NCBI RefSeq assembly: GCF_015351075.1
Contig: NZ_JADKRS010000001.1
Coordinates: 1,054,001-1,118,000 of the forward strand
Source of the DNA: Clavibacter sp. VKM Ac-2873
Lineage (GTDB): Bacteria; Actinomycetota; Actinomycetes; Actinomycetales; Microbacteriaceae
Length of the DNA stretch: 64,000 nucleotides
Direction of reading: 5' to 3'
This document shows positions 1 to 8,186 of this stretch, in pieces. Within the stretch, counting starts at the first letter, position 1. Every line of letters begins with the position of its first letter. The notes below the pieces were generated by a model, which saw only the letters and a program-made list of their open reading frames with translations, was not told the DNA's origin and did no database searches. A program made the translations under genes and the position numbers.

Positions 1-900
1 GCCCACGGTCGCCTGCGCGAGCAGGTCGCTCAGCCACGGCCAGGGCCGGTAGCCGTCGATCACCAGCGAGTAGTAGGTGGCGGATCCGTCGCGCCACTCC
101 GGCCCCTGCAGCTTGAGGATCGCGGAGTTCACGTACACGAGCATGATCTGGTACCCGCAGAGCACCAGCGCGGTGTTGTGCAGGAGCACGCGCACGAGCC
201 GCGGGATCCGGTCAACGAGCGTCCGCGCCGCCTCGACGTGGCGCGCCGGTCGCCGGCGCACGATCCCCGCCTCGGCCGCCTCGAGCGCGCGGCGGCGCCG
301 GACCGCGTCCAGCGACAGGTGGCGGGACAGGTCGGCGAAGAGCACGAAGAAGAGGGTGAGGCGCAGGACGGTGTCGCCGCCGTTGGTGAGCAGCGTGCTG
401 TTGGTGGACAGGCCGATCCAGAACAGGAGGAGGAACGGGGTCACGATGCGCGTGCGCCAGCCGAGCGTGAACAGCGCGGCGAGCACCACGAGCACGAGGT
501 ACGCCAGGTCGAAGAGCGTCGCGTCGGTCTTGGAGAAGAGGCCGGTGAAGATCGGGAGCCAGCCGCGGCGGGACGCCTCGGGGTCGATGAAGCGGGATCC
601 GACGCCCCACAGGTAGTGGCGGTCGGCGAAGCAGGTGACGAGCACCAGGAGGATCACGGCGCCGAGGGTGATGCGGAGCGCGGCGAAGCTGAAGGTGGCG
701 TGCTCGCGCTCGGTCATCCAGGTCGCGATGCCGCGGGGCCAGCCGCGCGGCTGGCGCAGCGCCGTCAGGAGCTCGCGGTCCTGCAGCAGACGGCGGACGC
801 GGGCGGCGCGCGCCGAGGGGACGGCCGTCGTGCGGCCGGCCCACGAACCGGCGGCCACCGACCGGGTGGTCGACGTGGGCTCCTTCGTCTTCGCGCTCAT
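1..900 (-). CDS. HTTM-domain (vitamin K carboxylase-like) membrane protein, partial
   Basis: The reading frame starts at ATG 898-900 and runs off the left edge after 300 codons, so the C-terminus is missing. The N-terminal ~75 residues are basic and soluble; then come hydrophobic helices, including segments reading ALRITLGAVILLVLVTC, LAYLVLVVLAALFTLGW and LRLTLFFVLFADLSRH. This arrangement and the conserved RHYLWG and LVIDGYRPW-type stretches fit the HTTM family, membrane proteins related to the N-terminal part of vitamin K-dependent gamma-carboxylases. The biochemical role of bacterial members is unproven. The start overlaps the stop of the upstream DUF5819 gene as ATGA, so the two are almost certainly translationally coupled. 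The family call is inferred from sequence pattern without a profile search. Confidence 0.75.
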   Translation of the reverse strand, partial: MSAKTKEPTSTTRSVAAGSWAGRTTAVPSARAARVRRLLQDRELLTALRQPRGWPRGIATWMTEREHATFSFAALRITLGAVILLVLVTCFADRHYLWGVGSRFIDPEASRRGWLPIFTGLFSKTDATLFDLAYLVLVVLAALFTLGWRTRIVTPFLLLFWIGLSTNSTLLTNGGDTVLRLTLFFVLFADLSRHLSLDAVRRRRALEAAEAGIVRRRPARHVEAARTLVDRIPRLVRVLLHNTALVLCGYQIMLVYVNSAILKLQGPEWRDGSATYYSLVIDGYRPWPWLSDLLAQATVG

Positions 901-1769
901 CGTCCGTACCTCTCCACGATCCCCTGGTAGACGCTCAGCGCCTGGGGGTCGATCACGTCGTCGGCCTCGCGCCACCCGAAGGTGCGCGTGGTCCTCTCGT
1001 ACTGCTGCTGGTCGTCGGACCGATGGGCGAAGTCGTTCGGGCGCTCGGTCGCCACCCGCCAGCGCACGCGCTCGACGTCGCGGCCGAACCACGCCGTGGC
1101 CCAGTAGGTCGTGAACTCCTTGAGCACGTAGTCCGCGCGGAGCATCGTGATCACGCGCCCGCGGCTGCCCTCGTCGAGCGCGGAGAGCTGGTCGATGAGG
1201 GAGACGGCCGTCTTGGCCGCGAACCCCGAGTCGGTGTCGGCGCGGCGGATGAAGGTGTCCTGCACGATCACCTGCTGCTCGGGCGTGAGGCCCCGGAACC
1301 GCTCCGTGTAGGCCTTGAGCAGGTTGGCGCTCTGCTTCACGGTGCGCGAGGACTGGATCCGGCCCTCCCCCGCCGCGTACTCGGCGCGGGTGATGTCCAC
1401 CCAGTCGCTCTTCACGAGGGTGCCCGAGTCGTCGCGCCACTGGGCCTGCATCTCGAGGTAGCGGTTCGTCTTCTGGATCGAGGGGGCGAACACGTTCCAC
1501 TGCTGGCTGAAGTAGGGGCGCGCGGCGGCCGTGAGGGCGCGGGTGGCGCCGTCCTGCGGGACGACCATGAGGATCGAGGTGGCCACGTAGATCACGACGA
1601 CGAGGGCCGCGATCGCCGTGCCGATGCGGGCGGCGCGCGTGAGGCCGGGCGGGGCGGGATCCGCGGTCGGCAAGGTCGGCGGCGTGGCGGTGGCGTCCGC
1701 GTCGGGGACGGCGTCATCGACCTCGGCGTCGGTGTCGACGTCCGGGTCGTGGTGGGTCGTGTCGGTCAT
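897..1769 (-). CDS. DUF5819 family membrane protein
   Basis: About 290 residues. The ATG at 1767-1769 is chosen because a purine-rich GGGGGA lies about 8 nt upstream; the frame also stays open for 45 more codons upstream without a good ribosome site. The first ~60 residues are acidic and low complexity (Asp/Thr/Ala/Pro). One membrane segment follows (IGTAIAALVVVIYVATSILM). The extracytoplasmic part has the family hallmark around PYFSQQWNVFAPSIQKTNRY and many Arg/Trp residues. DUF5819 proteins are commonly encoded next to HTTM proteins in actinobacteria, as here, where the stop overlaps the HTTM start. The pair probably forms one membrane complex; substrate and reaction are unknown. Confidence 0.72.
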   Translation of the reverse strand: MTDTTHHDPDVDTDAEVDDAVPDADATATPPTLPTADPAPPGLTRAARIGTAIAALVVVIYVATSILMVVPQDGATRALTAAARPYFSQQWNVFAPSIQKTNRYLEMQAQWRDDSGTLVKSDWVDITRAEYAAGEGRIQSSRTVKQSANLLKAYTERFRGLTPEQQVIVQDTFIRRADTDSGFAAKTAVSLIDQLSALDEGSRGRVITMLRADYVLKEFTTYWATAWFGRDVERVRWRVATERPNDFAHRSDDQQQYERTTRTFGWREADDVIDPQALSVYQGIVERYGR

Positions 1770-1860
1770 CGTGAGCCGTCCCCCTGGTGCGTCGGGTGGG
1801 TCTTCGTGGTGCGGGTCGTGCGTGGCGTGCGGGTCGTGCGGAGGGCCCGGGAGCGGATCC

Positions 1861-1894
1861 GGCGGGCGGCCCGGCTCTCGCCGGACCGCCCGCC
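1861..1894 (-). terminator. Hairpin terminator of the surface-protein gene
   Basis: A 15-bp GC-rich inverted repeat (1861-1875 and 1880-1894) with one mismatch and a TCTC loop. It lies 25 bp beyond the surface-protein stop codon on its transcription side and ahead of the DUF5819 gene. There is no U-tract, as is common in high-GC actinobacteria. Confidence 0.6.
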
Positions 1895-1918
1895 CTCCTC
1901 GCATTCAGCTCGAGCGGA

Positions 1919-4900
1919 TCACGCCCGTCGGCTGCGGCCTCGGTGCAGGGCACCGGCGCCGGTCAGCATCATCAGGAGCGCGATGCCGCCGAGCAGCAGC
2001 ATCCCGTCGCCGTCGCCGCCGGTGACCGGGAGGATCCCGCCGCCGAAGCCGCCGCCGTAGCCGCCGCCGTTGATCGGCGTGCCGGGCTGGCCCGCCGGGA
2101 CGGTGGATCCCACCACGCGGAACCGCGTGATCATCTCCTCCGCCATGCCCGAGTCGACCCCGACGACCTCGACCCGGTGGTCCCCGAGCTCGAAGTCCGG
2201 GCCGATCTCGAACATGAAGGTCGCACGTCCAGCGGCATCCGCGATCATCGGCGCCAGCGGCTTCGGCGTGGAGAACACCGTCGCGTTGAGCGTCTCACCG
2301 GCACGGAAGCCGGAGGCGTCGACCATCTGCATCGACCCGCTCCCGCGCACGATCTCCGTGAAGCGGACGACAGCCCGGGTGGGGCCATCGACGCCGTCGG
2401 TGGATCCGTCGGTCGCGTCGGCGGCGTCGGTGCCGGCGGCGTCGGTCGCGTCGGCGCCAGCGGCGTCCGTCGCGTCGGCGCCAGCGGCATCGGTCGCATC
2501 CGTGCCGGCGGCATCAGCCACGTCCGTACCAGCGGCGTCCGTCGCGTCCGTGCCAGCGGCGTCGGCGACGTCCGTGCCGGCAGCGTCGGTCGCGTCCGTG
2601 CCGGCGGCATCAGCCACGTCGGCGCCAGCGGCGTCCGTGGCGTCCGTGCCAGCAGCGTCGGTCGCGTCCGTGCCGGCGGCATCAGCCACGTCGGCGCCAG
2701 CGGCGTCCGTGGCGTCCGTGCCAGCAGCGTCGGTCGCATCCGTACCAGCAGCGTCCGTGGCGTCCGTGCCAGCAGCGTCGGTCGCATCCGTACCAGCAGC
2801 ATCCGTCGCATCCGTGCCAGCAGCATCAGCCACGTCGGCGCCAGCAGCATCCGTCGCATCCGTGCCAGCAGCATCAGCCACGTCGGCACCAGCAGCGTCC
2901 GTCGCGTCCGTGCCAGCGGCATCAGTCGCATCCGTACCAGCAGCATCAGTCGCATCCGTGCCGGCGGCATCCGTACCAGCAGCATCGGTCGCATCCGTAC
3001 CAGCAGCATCGGTCGCATCCGTGCCAGCGGCATCCGTCGCGTCCGTGCCAGCGGCGTCGGTCGCGTCCGTACCAGCGGCATCGGCCACGTCCGTGCCAGC
3101 AGCATCCGTCGCGTCCGTACCAGCGGCATCGGCCACGTCCGCACCCGCGGCATCCGTCGCATCCGTGCCAGCGGCATCGGTGCCGTCAGTACCGGCAGCG
3201 GCGTCCGTCGCGTCCGTCCCAGCAGCATCCGTGCCCGCGGCGTCGGTCGCGTCCGTGCCCGCGGCATCCGTCACGTCCGTGCCCGCTGCGTCCACGGACC
3301 CGTCCGCGTCGACCCCGGCGGCGTCCGTTCCGCCATCCGCGTCCACGCCGCCGTCCAGGTCGGCGCCGTCACCGTCCACGTCGACCGCAGCGGCCTGGTC
3401 GGAGTCGGTGCCCTCCTCGCCGTCCACGCCGACGTCGAACTCGACCGTCGCGTCGCCGGCAGGAGCCCCGCCGATGGTCTGCGTCGCGATGGCCTCGTAG
3501 GTGCCGCGCTCCAGGCCGAAGAACGTCACCGAGTAGTTCCCGTCCGCGTCCACCTCGGTGGTGATCGGGTCGAGCCCCACGATGGAGACCGTCACCGTCC
3601 CCAGGGGGTCGGCCGTGCCCGAGATCGGCACGTCCCGGGTGGTCGCCCCGCCCGTGAGCGGGAAGGTCTGGAAGTCGAACGGCGACTCGATGACCACCGG
3701 CACGCCGATCGTGAAGGTCACAGTGTCGGTGCCGACGGCGACGCCGTCGATCGTCTGGGTGACGGTGCCCGTGTAGGTGCCCGAGGGCAGGGCGGGGGTC
3801 GCCAGCGTGAAGTCGCCGTCGTCGTCCACGTCCACGGGATCCGTCGTCACGTCGCCGACCGTCAGGGTGACGGTCGCCGCGGGGTCGGCCGTGCCCGTCA
3901 CCGGGACGGTGACGGTGGTGTCCCCGTCCGGCAGCGGGAAGAAGTCGCCGTCACCCGGCGTCACGATGACGACCTGGTCGACGCCCGCGATGGAGACGGT
4001 GAAGTCGGCCGAGTCCGAGCCCGCGGCGACGCCGCCGATGCTCTGCACCACGGTGACGGTGTAGCCCTCGGCCGTGAGACCCGGGAACGTCGCCTCGAAG
4101 CGGCCGTCGTCACCGACCACCTGCGTGATCGGGGTCTGCCCCGTCACCGCGATGAGCACGGTGCCGCGCGGGTCCGCGCTGCCGTCCACCGTCACGTCCA
4201 CCTCGTTGCCGCCGGCCGGGACCAGGAAGTCCTGCCCGTCGGTCGGGGCGTCGATGACCACGGCGACGGCGGGTGCGACGACCGAGAATGTCACCGTGTC
4301 CGTCCCCGCGGGGACGCCGCCGATGGTCTGGGTCGCGGTCGCCGTGTAGGTGCCGACCGGGAGGTCGGCGAACGCCACGTCGAAGGTCCCGTCGTCGCCG
4401 ACGAGCTCGGTCTGCGGGTCCTGGCCGGGGATCGTCACCGTGACGCTCGCCCGCGGGTCGGCCGCACCCGTCACCGGGACGTCCGCCGTCGGCACGGTGC
4501 CGGCGCTGAGGATCTGGTCGTCGTCACCCGGCGACGTGATGGTCACCGCGGCGGCGGGGGCGCCGACCGTGAAGGTCACCGTCTCCGTCCCGCGGGCCAC
4601 GCCGTCGATCGACTGGGTGGCCGTGGCCGTGTAGGTCCCGACCGGGAGGTCGGCGAACGCCACGTCGTAGAGGCCGTCCGCTCCGACCAGCTCGGTCTGC
4701 GCGGTCTGGCCGGGGATGGTCACGGTCACCGAGGCACGGACGTCCGCCGCGCCCTCCACGGGCACGTCGACCGTCGGGTCCGTCGCGGTGGTCAGGAAGA
4801 GCTGGTTCGCGGTGGGCGTCGTGATCGTGATGTCGGTGGCGGCCGCGGCGATGGTGAAGGTCACCGTCTCGGAGCCCGCGGCCTGGCCGCCGATCGTCTG

Positions 4901-6664
4901 CGTGACGGTCGCCGTGTAGGTGCCGGCCGGGAGGGCCGGCGGGGTGAGCGTGTACGCGTTGCCGGGGCCGACCTGCTGCGGTCCGACCGTCTGCCCGCCG
5001 ACGGTCAGGGTGACCTCGGCGTCCGGGTCGGCGGTGCCGCTGACGGGGACGACGACGGTCGTCTCCCCGGCGGGCAGTTCGATCACCTGGTTCGGCGTCG
5101 GCGTCGCGATGGTCACGTCGTCGGCGACGGGAGCGGGCACGGCGCGCACGGTCGAGCGGGCCAGGTCGACGGTCGGCCCGTCTCCGAGGAGCGTGATGCG
5201 CAGCGCGGTCACCGAGGAGGATCCGGCGTCCACGCCGTCCGCGTCGACGAAGGAGTCGGGCGACTGCTCGTTGACCGTGAGGCCCACCACCTGGTCGACG
5301 ACCGGGAAGGCGGGAGCCAGCGTGGTGATGACCCCCGTGCTGACGCCGGTCAGCGCGGTGCCGATGGCCGGCAGCAGCGAGGTGGTGGCGTTGGAGCCGA
5401 GGAGCGCGGTGACGAGTTCGTCGAACAGCGGCGCGAGCAGCGTGAGATCCACCGTCGCGTTGAGCGGCGGGAGCAGCGCGGTGCGCGCGAGGCTGATGGT
5501 GGGCGCCGTGCCCGTCGTGCCGCCGAGCAGGCGGTCGAGCGACAGGTTGACGTCCACGCCGAGCGTTCCCGCGTTCGCGTTGAGGACGCCCGTCGTGAGC
5601 GGGGCGGTGACCGCCACGTTCACCGTGGTGGAGGCGCGCAGGGCGCTCGCCAGGCGGTTCGGCAGCACGTCCGAGAAGATGTTCGTGATGGCCGAGTCCA
5701 CGGCGCCCGCCAGGAGCGCCGAGCTCAGCACCGAGGTGCCGGGCGCGCGGTCGTTGAGGGCCTCGATCCGGTCGAGGTCCACCGTGATGGTGCCGGCGGA
5801 CACGTCGATCGAGACCGTCCCGTCCGCGTTGGTGAGGGGCTGGGCGAGCGCGGCCTGCACGACGGCGACCGTGTTCACGTTCGCCGTGGCGGTCACGGTG
5901 GGGGTCCCGACCCGGAGGGTCGAGGTCAGCACGTTCTCCCCGAGGATGCCCTGGAGGAGCGGGCCCGTGGCGGCCGAGACGTCCACCGAGCCGGCGATGC
6001 CGGGCGCGATGCCGTTCACCGCGGTGGCGAGACGCGCGGCGATCTCCGTCACGAGCGGGCTCGTGAGCACGGCCTCGGCCGACGCGATGTCGTAGTCCGA
6101 GGTCGGCGTCCCCGTCCCCGTCGACGTGACGGTGGAGGAGATGGCGCCGAAGCGCAGCGAGAGGTCGGAGAGGGCGTCCTGCGCGCCGACCCAGGCGATG
6201 GTCGAGCCGAGGTCGATGACCGTCTGCTGTCCGCCGCCCTGGCCCGCCGTGATGGCGCCGCTGTCCGAGACGGCTCCGGCCGCGCCCGTGGCGCCGGCAG
6301 GTCCCGCGGACGCGTACTGCTGCAACGCGCCGGCCGCGGCCGCCTGGTCGAGGTCGAGGAGGGATCCGAGCGTGACGCCGGCGGAGAGCTGCGCGTCCGC
6401 GAGCCCGTTCAGGACGTCCACGTCCAATGGCGCGTTCTCCACCTGCGCGGCGGTGTCGCCGGGTCCGTAGGAGGTGTACGCGCCATCGAGGGCGACCACC
6501 TGCGGGACATTCGTCAGGGTCAGGAAGCGGCCTTCGGCCTCCGCCGTGTCCCCCGCTGCGGCGTTCGCGGGCGCGGTGCCCCCGAACGCGACGATCGCCG
6601 CGGCGAGCCCGAAGGCCGTCGCGGTCGCCAGCCGGCTTCTGCGGCTGGGCATGTGTAGAGCCAT
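1919..6664 (-). CDS. LPVTG-anchored repeat surface protein (choice-of-anchor G-like)
   Basis: A 1581-residue secreted wall protein. The ATG at 6662-6664 is chosen because GAGGGGAA precedes it; earlier in-frame ATGs lack a comparable site. Layout: signal peptide 1-35 ending in ANA; N-terminal domain ~40-510 resembling choice-of-anchor G proteins; six Ig-like repeats of ~93 residues at ~515-1075, each with a GTADPxAxVTVT-like strand and a GTYTATATQTIGG-like ending; an Ala/Gly/Thr/Asp stalk ~1088-1420 built on an 8-residue unit AGTDATDA; a small domain ~1425-1520; a Gly-rich linker; LPVTG at 1545-1549; a hydrophobic segment and a basic tail. The last three parts are a classic sortase sorting signal. 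It probably acts as an adhesin or cell-surface spacer; ligand unknown. Transcribed toward DUF5819/HTTM but separated by a terminator. Confidence 0.85.
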   Translation of the reverse strand: MALHMPSRRSRLATATAFGLAAAIVAFGGTAPANAAAGDTAEAEGRFLTLTNVPQVVALDGAYTSYGPGDTAAQVENAPLDVDVLNGLADAQLSAGVTLGSLLDLDQAAAAGALQQYASAGPAGATGAAGAVSDSGAITAGQGGGQQTVIDLGSTIAWVGAQDALSDLSLRFGAISSTVTSTGTGTPTSDYDIASAEAVLTSPLVTEIAARLATAVNGIAPGIAGSVDVSAATGPLLQGILGENVLTSTLRVGTPTVTATANVNTVAVVQAALAQPLTNADGTVSIDVSAGTITVDLDRIEALNDRAPGTSVLSSALLAGAVDSAITNIFSDVLPNRLASALRASTTVNVAVTAPLTTGVLNANAGTLGVDVNLSLDRLLGGTTGTAPTISLARTALLPPLNATVDLTLLAPLFDELVTALLGSNATTSLLPAIGTALTGVSTGVITTLAPAFPVVDQVVGLTVNEQSPDSFVDADGVDAGSSSVTALRITLLGDGPTVDLARSTVRAVPAPVADDVTIATPTPNQVIELPAGETTVVVPVSGTADPDAEVTLTVGGQTVGPQQVGPGNAYTLTPPALPAGTYTATVTQTIGGQAAGSETVTFTIAAAATDITITTPTANQLFLTTATDPTVDVPVEGAADVRASVTVTIPGQTAQTELVGADGLYDVAFADLPVGTYTATATQSIDGVARGTETVTFTVGAPAAAVTITSPGDDDQILSAGTVPTADVPVTGAADPRASVTVTIPGQDPQTELVGDDGTFDVAFADLPVGTYTATATQTIGGVPAGTDTVTFSVVAPAVAVVIDAPTDGQDFLVPAGGNEVDVTVDGSADPRGTVLIAVTGQTPITQVVGDDGRFEATFPGLTAEGYTVTVVQSIGGVAAGSDSADFTVSIAGVDQVVIVTPGDGDFFPLPDGDTTVTVPVTGTADPAATVTLTVGDVTTDPVDVDDDGDFTLATPALPSGTYTGTVTQTIDGVAVGTDTVTFTIGVPVVIESPFDFQTFPLTGGATTRDVPISGTADPLGTVTVSIVGLDPITTEVDADGNYSVTFFGLERGTYEAIATQTIGGAPAGDATVEFDVGVDGEEGTDSDQAAAVDVDGDGADLDGGVDADGGTDAAGVDADGSVDAAGTDVTDAAGTDATDAAGTDAAGTDATDAAAGTDGTDAAGTDATDAAGADVADAAGTDATDAAGTDVADAAGTDATDAAGTDATDAAGTDATDAAGTDATDAAGTDAAGTDATDAAGTDATDAAGTDATDAAGADVADAAGTDATDAAGADVADAAGTDATDAAGTDATDAAGTDATDAAGTDATDAAGTDATDAAGADVADAAGTDATDAAGTDATDAAGADVADAAGTDATDAAGTDVADAAGTDATDAAGTDVADAAGTDATDAAGADATDAAGADATDAAGTDAADATDGSTDGVDGPTRAVVRFTEIVRGSGSMQMVDASGFRAGETLNATVFSTPKPLAPMIADAAGRATFMFEIGPDFELGDHRVEVVGVDSGMAEEMITRFRVVGSTVPAGQPGTPINGGGYGGGFGGGILPVTGGDGDGMLLLGGIALLMMLTGAGALHRGRSRRA
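2411..3300 (-). repeat. 24-bp tandem repeat array encoding the AGTDATDA stalk
   Basis: About 37 imperfect copies of a 24-bp unit, in frame within the surface-protein gene. The encoded unit is AGTDATDA with variants AGTDVADA, AGADVADA and AGADATDA. Third positions vary among copies (gcg/gca, gtg/gta), so the array is old enough to have diverged, while longer blocks of 48-96 bp recur nearly identically. A few units are shortened (TDAAGTD without the second half) or lengthened by one Ala. Boundaries are approximate. Confidence 0.9.
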
Positions 6665-6826
6665 GTGCGTTCCCCTCGATTGCATGGCCGGCTGCGCTCG
6701 TGGGCACAGCCGTGCGTCACCGCGGGGCGGCCCCCACCACTCCCACGGTCGTCTGAGGCTCGCATCCGGTCGCGGGGCCGACAACACTGCGGGGCACTGG
6801 TCTGCGCGGTCGGGGCCACGCGCTCA

Positions 6827-6858
6827 GATCAGTAGGCGTCCCAGTGGCGCTACTGATC
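6827..6858. promoter_or_regulatory. Inverted repeat upstream of the surface-protein gene
   Basis: Perfect 9-bp arms GATCAGTAG (6827-6835) and CTACTGATC (6850-6858) separated by 14 bp. It lies about 165 bp upstream of the surface-protein start, between it and the ackA terminator, so it is a plausible operator. The stretch GATCAGTAnnCGTC recurs upstream of the LuxR gene at 11471. No confident -35/-10 pair was found in 6665-6826. Confidence 0.45.
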
Positions 6859-6880
6859 CGGGCGGCGGGCAGCACGACGC

Positions 6881-6912
6881 GAGGCCCGCGATCCGGTCGG
6901 ATCGCGGGCCTC
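6881..6912 (-). terminator. ackA terminator
   Basis: A perfect 14-bp inverted repeat (6881-6894 / 6899-6912) with a GGTC loop, 28 bp beyond the ackA stop codon in the direction of transcription. Confidence 0.8.
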
Positions 6913-6939
6913 GGGGGCGTGCGCGGAGGGGGCGGGCGG

Positions 6940-8130
6940 TCAGCCCGCGGTGGCCGCGAGCGACTGCCGGGCGATCTCGAGCTCCTCGTCGGTGGGGATC
7001 ACGAGCACGGCCACGGGCGACCCCTCGGGGCTCACGAAGCGCGGCTCGGAGCTGATCAGCTCGTTGCGGTCGTCGTCGATCCCGATCCCCATGAACTCGA
7101 GCCCCGCGAGCGACCGCCGGCGCACGAGCGGGTTGTTCTCGCCGACGCCCGCCGTGAACACGACCGCGTCGACCCCGCCGAGCTGGGCCGCGTACGCGCC
7201 GACGTAGTGGCGGATCCGATGCCGGTAGACCCCCAGCGCGGTCTGCGCGGCCTCGTCGCCGTCGGCCGCGGCGCGCTGCACGTCGCGCATGTCGCCGAGC
7301 CCGGTGAGGCCGAGCAGCCCGCTCCCGCGGTTGAGCAGCGTCTCGAGGTCGTCGAGGCCGAGGTCGGTGTGGCGGGCGAGGTGGAAGAGGATCGCCGGGT
7401 CGATGTCGCCGGAGCGCGTCCCCATGACGAGCCCCTCGAGCGGCGTGAGGCCCATGGACGTGTCGATGGAGCGCCCGCCCTGCACCGCCGCGGCGGACGC
7501 GCCGTTGCCGAGGTGCAGCACGATGATCCGCGTCTCCTCCAGCGGCTTCCCGAGCAGGCGCGCGGCGGCCTCCGAGACGAACTTGTGGCTCGTGCCGTGG
7601 AAGCCGTAGCGGCGGATGCGGTGCGCGGCCGCGAGCTCCCGGTCGATCGCGTACGTGTAGGCCTCGGCCGGCAGCGTCTGGTGGAACGCGGTGTCGAAGA
7701 CGGCCACGTGCGGCACGTCGGGGAAGGCCGCCTGCGCGGCCTCGATGCCCTGCAGCGCGCCCGGGTTGTGCAGCGGCGCGAGCGCGGAGAGGTCGTCGAT
7801 GTCGGCCTTCACCCGGTCGGTGACGACGGTGGGCTCGACGAACACGTCCCCGCCGTGCACGACGCGATGGCCGACCGCCACGGGCGGCCCCTCCTCGAGC
7901 GACGGGCCGTGCTCCGCGAACGCGTCGAGCATCGCCTGGAAGCCCGCGGTGTGGTCGGCGATGGGCAGCTCGCGCTCCCACGAGTCGCCGCCGGCCCTGT
8001 GCCGGGTGGATCCGCTCGCCTCGCCGATGCGCTCCACGAGGCCGGACGCGAGCACGGACTCCGTGCCCATCTCGATGAGCTGGTACTTGAAGGACGACGA
8101 TCCGGAGTTGACGACGAGGACGACGGGCAC
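6940..8130 (-). CDS. ackA: Acetate kinase
   Basis: A 396-residue cytoplasmic enzyme that interconverts acetyl phosphate + ADP and acetate + ATP. The N-terminus VVLVVNSGSSSFKYQL is the family's phosphate-binding signature. Also visible are HRVVHGGDVF, the nucleotide-site stretch HLGNGASAAAVQGG, DTSMGLTPLEGLVMGTRSGD and the C-terminal FTAGVGENNP. Length matches the usual ~400. The start is GTG (8128-8130), since AGGAG sits 8 nt upstream and the homology begins there; the frame is open further upstream without a better site. It lies 56 bp downstream of pta on the same strand, forming the usual pta-ackA acetate unit with its own terminator. Confidence 0.97.
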   Translation of the reverse strand: MPVVLVVNSGSSSFKYQLIEMGTESVLASGLVERIGEASGSTRHRAGGDSWERELPIADHTAGFQAMLDAFAEHGPSLEEGPPVAVGHRVVHGGDVFVEPTVVTDRVKADIDDLSALAPLHNPGALQGIEAAQAAFPDVPHVAVFDTAFHQTLPAEAYTYAIDRELAAAHRIRRYGFHGTSHKFVSEAAARLLGKPLEETRIIVLHLGNGASAAAVQGGRSIDTSMGLTPLEGLVMGTRSGDIDPAILFHLARHTDLGLDDLETLLNRGSGLLGLTGLGDMRDVQRAAADGDEAAQTALGVYRHRIRHYVGAYAAQLGGVDAVVFTAGVGENNPLVRRRSLAGLEFMGIGIDDDRNELISSEPRFVSPEGSPVAVLVIPTDEELEIARQSLAATAG

Positions 8131-8186
8131 GGGCGGGCTCCTGACGGGGGACGCGGATGGGGAAGGACGACGGGACGGACGGGCGG

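Noticed and set aside
2411-3300. Possible CRISPR-like array
   Set aside because: Repeats are contiguous 24-bp units with no unique spacers, and they encode protein in frame.
2070-3500. Plus-strand frame encoding a long Pro-Ala-Ala-Ser repeat
   Set aside because: It is the antisense reading of the 24-bp repeat array; no ribosome site or signal peptide, and the repeat is explained by the stalk.
1787-6658. A 1623-codon open frame on the plus strand opposite the surface-protein gene
   Set aside because: Composition is Arg/Gly/His-rich with no domain; it is the complement of a high-GC gene whose minus-strand product has a signal peptide, Ig-like modules and LPVTG.
6665-6826. A sigma-70 promoter for the surface-protein gene
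   Set aside because: No hexamer pair with acceptable spacing could be found, so none is claimed.
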